9,838 bases of DNA from an uncultured Sphingomonas sp. GTDB taxonomy: Bacteria > Pseudomonadota > Alphaproteobacteria > Sphingomonadales > Sphingomonadaceae. A model generated the notes under the pieces. The model was not told the DNA's origin and did no database searches. It saw nothing but the letters and a program-made list of their open reading frames with translations. The number at the start of each line of letters is the position of its first letter. Positions within the stretch are counted from its first letter, which is position 1. Where the stretch lies: positions 1 through 9,838 of the forward strand of contig CAKTFL010000045.1 of assembly GCA_934555855.1 (NCBI GenBank), in the 5' to 3' direction. Both the position numbers and the translations under genes were made by a program. This document shows positions 7,661-9,838 of the stretch, piece after piece.

Positions 7661-7676
7661 TCCTTGCCCTCCCGTT
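7652..7676 (+). promoter_or_regulatory. EcfG-type general stress promoter for the Thr/Gly-repeat gene
   Basis: GGAAC (7652-7656), a 16-base spacer and CGTT (7673-7676) match the EcfG consensus GGAAC-N16/17-CGTT exactly. EcfG is the alphaproteobacterial general stress sigma factor, released by the PhyR/NepR partner switch. The position fits: transcription would start around 7683-7685, just before the GGGAGAG ribosome site at 7694-7700 and the ATG at 7706. The -35 box overlaps the last codons of aroC. Scanning the other GGAAC sites in the window by eye gave no other full match. Confidence 0.75.
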
Positions 7677-7705
7677 AAGGGTCCACACACCACGGGAGAG
7701 TTACG

Positions 7706-8233
7706 ATGCGTGCAATCACCTTGATCGCCGCGGGCGCCCTGCTGATTCCGGCGGCCGCACTGGCGCAGACGACGACCGGCGGGACGACCACCGGCGGCAC
7801 GACTACCGGCGGCACTACCAGCACGGGCAGCGCCACCACCGGGACGGGCGTGGACAGCGGCACCAGCACCAGCCCGCAATCGACCTCCACGACCACGCGC
7901 TCGCGCGGAGGCCGGCGCGAAAGCGCGATGGGCAACCGTAACCGCGGCGCGACGACCTCCGGCTCGACGCAGTCGGGCACGACCGCCAGCGGATCGACGA
8001 CCACCGGCATCGACTCGGGCACGTCTTCGTCCCCTGGTATGACCGGCGGCACGACGGGCAGCATGACCGGCACCATGGGTACCACCGGCACCATGGGCAC
8101 CGATCCGAGCGGCACGATGGGCGCCGGCACCAGCGCGACCGGCACGACAGGCACAACTGGAACAATGGGCGGCACCACCGGCTCGACGGGTACGGGTTCT
8201 ACCGGCACCACCACCGGCACCACGCCGCGCTGA
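7706..8233 (+). CDS. Secreted Thr/Gly/Ser-rich low-complexity repeat protein
   Basis: The 175-residue protein starts with a clear Sec signal peptide (MRAITLIAAGALLIPAAALA, cleavage predicted after residue 20 at ALA-Q). The mature part is almost entirely Thr, Gly and Ser, with Met and Pro punctuation and no cysteine. Three exact TTTGG pentapeptides follow the cleavage site. A basic island (TTTRSRGGRRESAMGNRNRG) lies near the middle, and the C-terminal half has GTMGTT-type repeats. GVDSGTSTSP (48-57) recurs as GIDSGTSSSP (101-110), suggesting internal duplication. It is likely disordered in the periplasm or outside the cell. Ribosome site GGGAGAG lies five bases before the ATG. A stress-type promoter precedes it and a strong terminator follows, so it is a single-gene unit. 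The signal peptide in the same frame supports this strand; the opposite strand is also open but looks like a repeat artefact. Function unknown. Confidence 0.8.
   Translation: MRAITLIAAGALLIPAAALAQTTTGGTTTGGTTTGGTTSTGSATTGTGVDSGTSTSPQSTSTTTRSRGGRRESAMGNRNRGATTSGSTQSGTTASGSTTTGIDSGTSSSPGMTGGTTGSMTGTMGTTGTMGTDPSGTMGAGTSATGTTGTTGTMGGTTGSTGTGSTGTTTGTTPR
7769..7828 (+). repeat. In-frame 15-bp tandem repeat (TTTGG x3 plus one degenerate copy)
   Basis: Units at 7769-7783, 7784-7798 and 7799-7813 each encode TTTGG, and a fourth at 7814-7828 encodes TTSTG. Copies differ only in a few third-codon bases. The array begins directly after the predicted signal peptide cleavage site plus one Gln. Such arrays can gain or lose copies by slippage without shifting frame. 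Confidence 0.85.
8066..8101 (+). repeat. In-frame 18-bp tandem duplication (TGTMGT x2)
   Basis: Units 8066-8083 and 8084-8101 are identical except for one third-codon base (GGT against GGC in the fifth codon) and each encodes TGTMGT. Looser copies of the same theme continue to about 8220. Confidence 0.8.
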
Positions 8234-8236
8234 TCC

Positions 8237-8272
8237 AGGATCGGGCGCGTCGCCGGCGACGCGCCCGATCCT
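8237..8272. terminator. Perfect 36-nt palindrome, bidirectional terminator
   Basis: The arms 8237-8254 and 8255-8272 are exact reverse complements (18 bp, AGGATCGGGCGCGTCGCC in the left arm), so the RNA forms a long GC-rich stem-loop from either strand. It begins 4 nt after the stop of the + strand repeat gene and ends 10 nt before the end of purA on the minus strand. Only a short TCTC tail follows on the + strand. Position between two convergent genes supports a shared terminator. Confidence 0.85.
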
Positions 8273-8282
8273 TCTCATGCCA

Positions 8283-9572
8283 TCAGTCCGCGAACGGATC
8301 CCGGACCAGGATCGTGTCCGCACGCTCCGGACTGGTCGAAACCAGCGCCACGGGGCAGCGGATCAGCTCCTCCACCCGGCGGATATACTTGATCGCCTGC
8401 GCCGGCAGGTCTGCCCAGCTGCGGGCGCCAGCGGTCGATTCCTGCCAGCCCTCCATCGTCTCATAGACGGGCTCGACACCGGCCTGATCGGCCGCGTGTG
8501 AGGGGAAATAGTCCAGATCCTCACCGTTGAGGCGATAGCCAGTGCAGATCCGCACCTCATGAAAGCCGTCCAGCACGTCGAGCTTGGTCAGCGCGATGCC
8601 GGTGATACCGCTGACCGCCGCGGACTGACGCACCAGCACAGAGTCGAACCAGCCGCAGCGACGCTTGCGCCCCGTCACGGTGCCGAACTCGCGCCCGCGC
8701 ACGCCCAGCTTCTCGCCCGTCTCGTCATGCAGCTCGGTCGGGAACGGTCCGGAGCCGACGCGGGTGGTATACGCCTTGGCGATGCCCAGCACGAAACCGA
8801 CCGCGTCCGGTCCCATGCCCGACCCGCCCGCGGCGGTGCCCGCGATGGTGTTGGACGAGGTGACGAACGGATAGGTGCCGTGATCGATATCGAGCAGCAC
8901 GCCCTGTGCGCCCTCGAACAGGATGCGCTTGCCGCCCTCCTTCGCCTGATTCAGGTCGCGCCAGACCGGCCGGGCAAAGGGCAGCACAAAGCCGGTAATG
9001 GCCCGCAGCTCCTCCACCAGCGCGCCGCGATCGATCGGCGCCGCACCGAACCCCGCCCGCAGTGCGTCGTGGTGCGCGAGCAGCCGGTCGAGTTGGGGAC
9101 CGAGCGCGTCCAGATGCGCCAGGTCACAGACGCGGATCGCCCGGCGGCCGACCTTGTCCTCATAAGCGGGACCGATGCCGCGCCGCGTGGTGCCGATCTT
9201 GCCCGCCCCGCTCGCATCCTCGCGCAGCGCGTCGAGATCGCGATGGAATGGCAGGATCAGCGGGCAGGTATCGGCGATGCGGAGCGTGTCCGGCGTCGCC
9301 TGCACGCCCTGTTCGGCCAGCCGCGTCACCTCGTCGCGCAACGCCCAGGGGTCGAGCACGACGCCATTGCCGATCACCGACGGCGTACCCCGGACGATGC
9401 CTGAGGGCAGCAGCGACAGCTTGTACGTCTTGCCATCGACGACCAGCGTGTGGCCGGCATTGTGGCCGCCCTGGAAGCGGACCACCATGTCGGCCCGGCT
9501 TGCCAACCAGTCGACGATCTTGCCCTTGCCCTCGTCGCCCCATTGCGCGCCGATGACTGCTACATTGGCCAT
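8283..9572 (-). CDS. purA: Adenylosuccinate synthetase
   Basis: PurA joins IMP and aspartate using GTP to give adenylosuccinate, the first committed step to AMP, in the cytoplasm. The 429-residue protein is full length. The GTP/catalytic loop QWGDEGKGK holds Asp13, and His41 lies in GGHNAGHT, both at the E. coli positions. [14 protein letters not shown], the block from [22 protein letters not shown] to SSNT, and [11 protein letters not shown] are also present. The frame is open upstream to 9752, but [15 protein letters not shown] at 9572 is the canonical start; the extra 60 codons do not resemble family sequence. A GGAG lies 11 nt before this ATG. It is convergent with the repeat-protein gene and separated by the 8237-8272 palindrome. 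No other minus-strand gene lies within the 266 nt upstream in the window, so it appears to be transcribed alone. Confidence 0.97.
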   Translation of the reverse strand: MANVAVIGAQWGDEGKGKIVDWLASRADMVVRFQGGHNAGHTLVVDGKTYKLSLLPSGIVRGTPSVIGNGVVLDPWALRDEVTRLAEQGVQATPDTLRIADTCPLILPFHRDLDALREDASGAGKIGTTRRGIGPAYEDKVGRRAIRVCDLAHLDALGPQLDRLLAHHDALRAGFGAAPIDRGALVEELRAITGFVLPFARPVWRDLNQAKEGGKRILFEGAQGVLLDIDHGTYPFVTSSNTIAGTAAGGSGMGPDAVGFVLGIAKAYTTRVGSGPFPTELHDETGEKLGVRGREFGTVTGRKRRCGWFDSVLVRQSAAVSGITGIALTKLDVLDGFHEVRICTGYRLNGEDLDYFPSHAADQAGVEPVYETMEGWQESTAGARSWADLPAQAIKYIRRVEELIRCPVALVSTSPERADTILVRDPFAD

Positions 9573-9601
9573 AAGGTACGTGTCTCCGCCTGCCCGGCAG
9601 A

Positions 9602-9635
9602 CCCGTGCGCCCTTCGACAGGACTCGGCACACGGG
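9602..9635 (-). other. Stem-loop in the purA leader
   Basis: On the minus strand, CCCGTGTGCC (9635-9626) pairs with GGCGCACGGG (9611-9602) in a 10-bp stem with one wobble and a 14-nt loop. It lies about 30 nt before the purA start codon, upstream of the GGAG ribosome site. It could affect translation or mRNA stability; no known riboswitch class is recognised. Confidence 0.5.
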
Positions 9636-9656
9636 CGGTTCCACGATGTCGTCGGC

Positions 9657-9685
9657 CGGGTAGCGGGGGGTCGATCGGGGGTCAA
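9657..9685 (-). promoter_or_regulatory. Weak candidate housekeeping promoter for purA
   Basis: TTGACC (9685-9680) matches a -35 box well. At a 17-base spacing, TACCCG (9662-9657) is a poor -10 box. If used, transcription would start near 9650, making a leader of about 80 nt that includes the 9602-9635 stem-loop. Confidence 0.3.
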
Positions 9686-9838
9686 GGGTGGCCGCTGAGA
9701 TTGCCACGTCATTAGGGGCGTAGTTTCCCCGCGTTCCAATTGCCGAACCCATGATCTGGATATGCGAGCAGCTTATCGACCTGAGAATAGGAGTGGGCGG
9801 TGCTGTACAATGGATGGGATAGAGAGCGACCTTATACG

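Larger units (their letters stand above)
9573..9838. other. purA upstream region with no convincing gene
   Basis: This stretch holds the purA ribosome site, a stem-loop and weak promoter-like boxes. No open frame in it has both a ribosome site and recognisable protein sequence. The last 80 nt are noticeably less GC-rich than the rest of the window, as expected of a regulatory region. A gene could begin just beyond the right edge. Confidence 0.6.

Noticed and set aside
7675..8223. 182-codon open frame on the minus strand, opposite the repeat gene, encoding Val/Pro repeats (VPVVPV type)
   Set aside because: It is the antisense reading of the Thr/Gly codon repeats, which naturally gives Val/Pro. 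It lacks a ribosome site and promoter, whereas the + strand frame has a signal peptide, ribosome site, promoter motif and terminator.
9708..9736. GGAAC sites on the minus strand upstream of purA as EcfG promoters
   Set aside because: No CGTT follows at 16 or 17 bases in either case (this site or the one near 9638).
9573..9752. 60-codon N-terminal extension of purA
   Set aside because: PurA proteins start at the [15 protein letters not shown] position. The extension has no family resemblance and covers the stem-loop and promoter region.

Overview
The window is high-GC (roughly two-thirds G+C by eye), densely coded chromosomal DNA. It most likely comes from an alphaproteobacterium of the Sphingomonas group. 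The reasons are the FabI and AroC sequence style, the gene order J-domain protein / YihY / FabI / small membrane protein / AroC, frequent GTG starts, and promoter-like sites of the GGAAC-N16/17-CGTT type, which belong to the alphaproteobacterial general stress sigma factor EcfG. I see no tRNA, rRNA, insertion sequence, phage gene or CRISPR array. The species assignment is inference from memory of these families.

Layout: (1) Positions 1-3058 hold the end of a + strand operon. It contains a 5'-truncated gene for a circularly permuted ATP-grasp domain fused to an alpha-E domain, then a transglutaminase-like protease gene coupled to it by an ATGA overlap. These families recur together and are predicted to make and process a peptide-like product, but no product is known. 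(2) Positions 3059-3160 are a convergent gap with two hairpins. (3) Positions 3161-3427, on the minus strand, encode a small hydrophilic Gly-rich protein of unknown function with a possible stress promoter. (4) Positions 3525-7660 form a five-gene + strand cluster: CbpA/DnaJ-like co-chaperone, YihY/BrkB membrane protein, enoyl-ACP reductase FabI, an unknown small membrane protein, and chorismate synthase AroC. Gaps are 8 and 14 nt, and two GTGA overlaps indicate translational coupling. (5) Positions 7706-8233 encode a secreted Thr/Gly-repeat protein with its own very good EcfG-type promoter overlapping the aroC stop codon. (6) A perfect 36-nt palindrome at 8237-8272 separates it from the convergent purA gene (8283-9572, minus). 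(7) Positions 9573-9838 are the purA leader and upstream DNA, with a stem-loop and no convincing gene.

Functionally, most of the window is housekeeping: fatty acid elongation, the last shikimate step, AMP synthesis and protein folding. The two parts worth a second look are the ATP-grasp/alpha-E/transglutaminase operon, whose biochemistry is unresolved, and the two small glycine-rich proteins of unknown function that each sit behind an EcfG-like promoter. The second pattern suggests a general stress response output. I found no system that I can confidently call wholly new.
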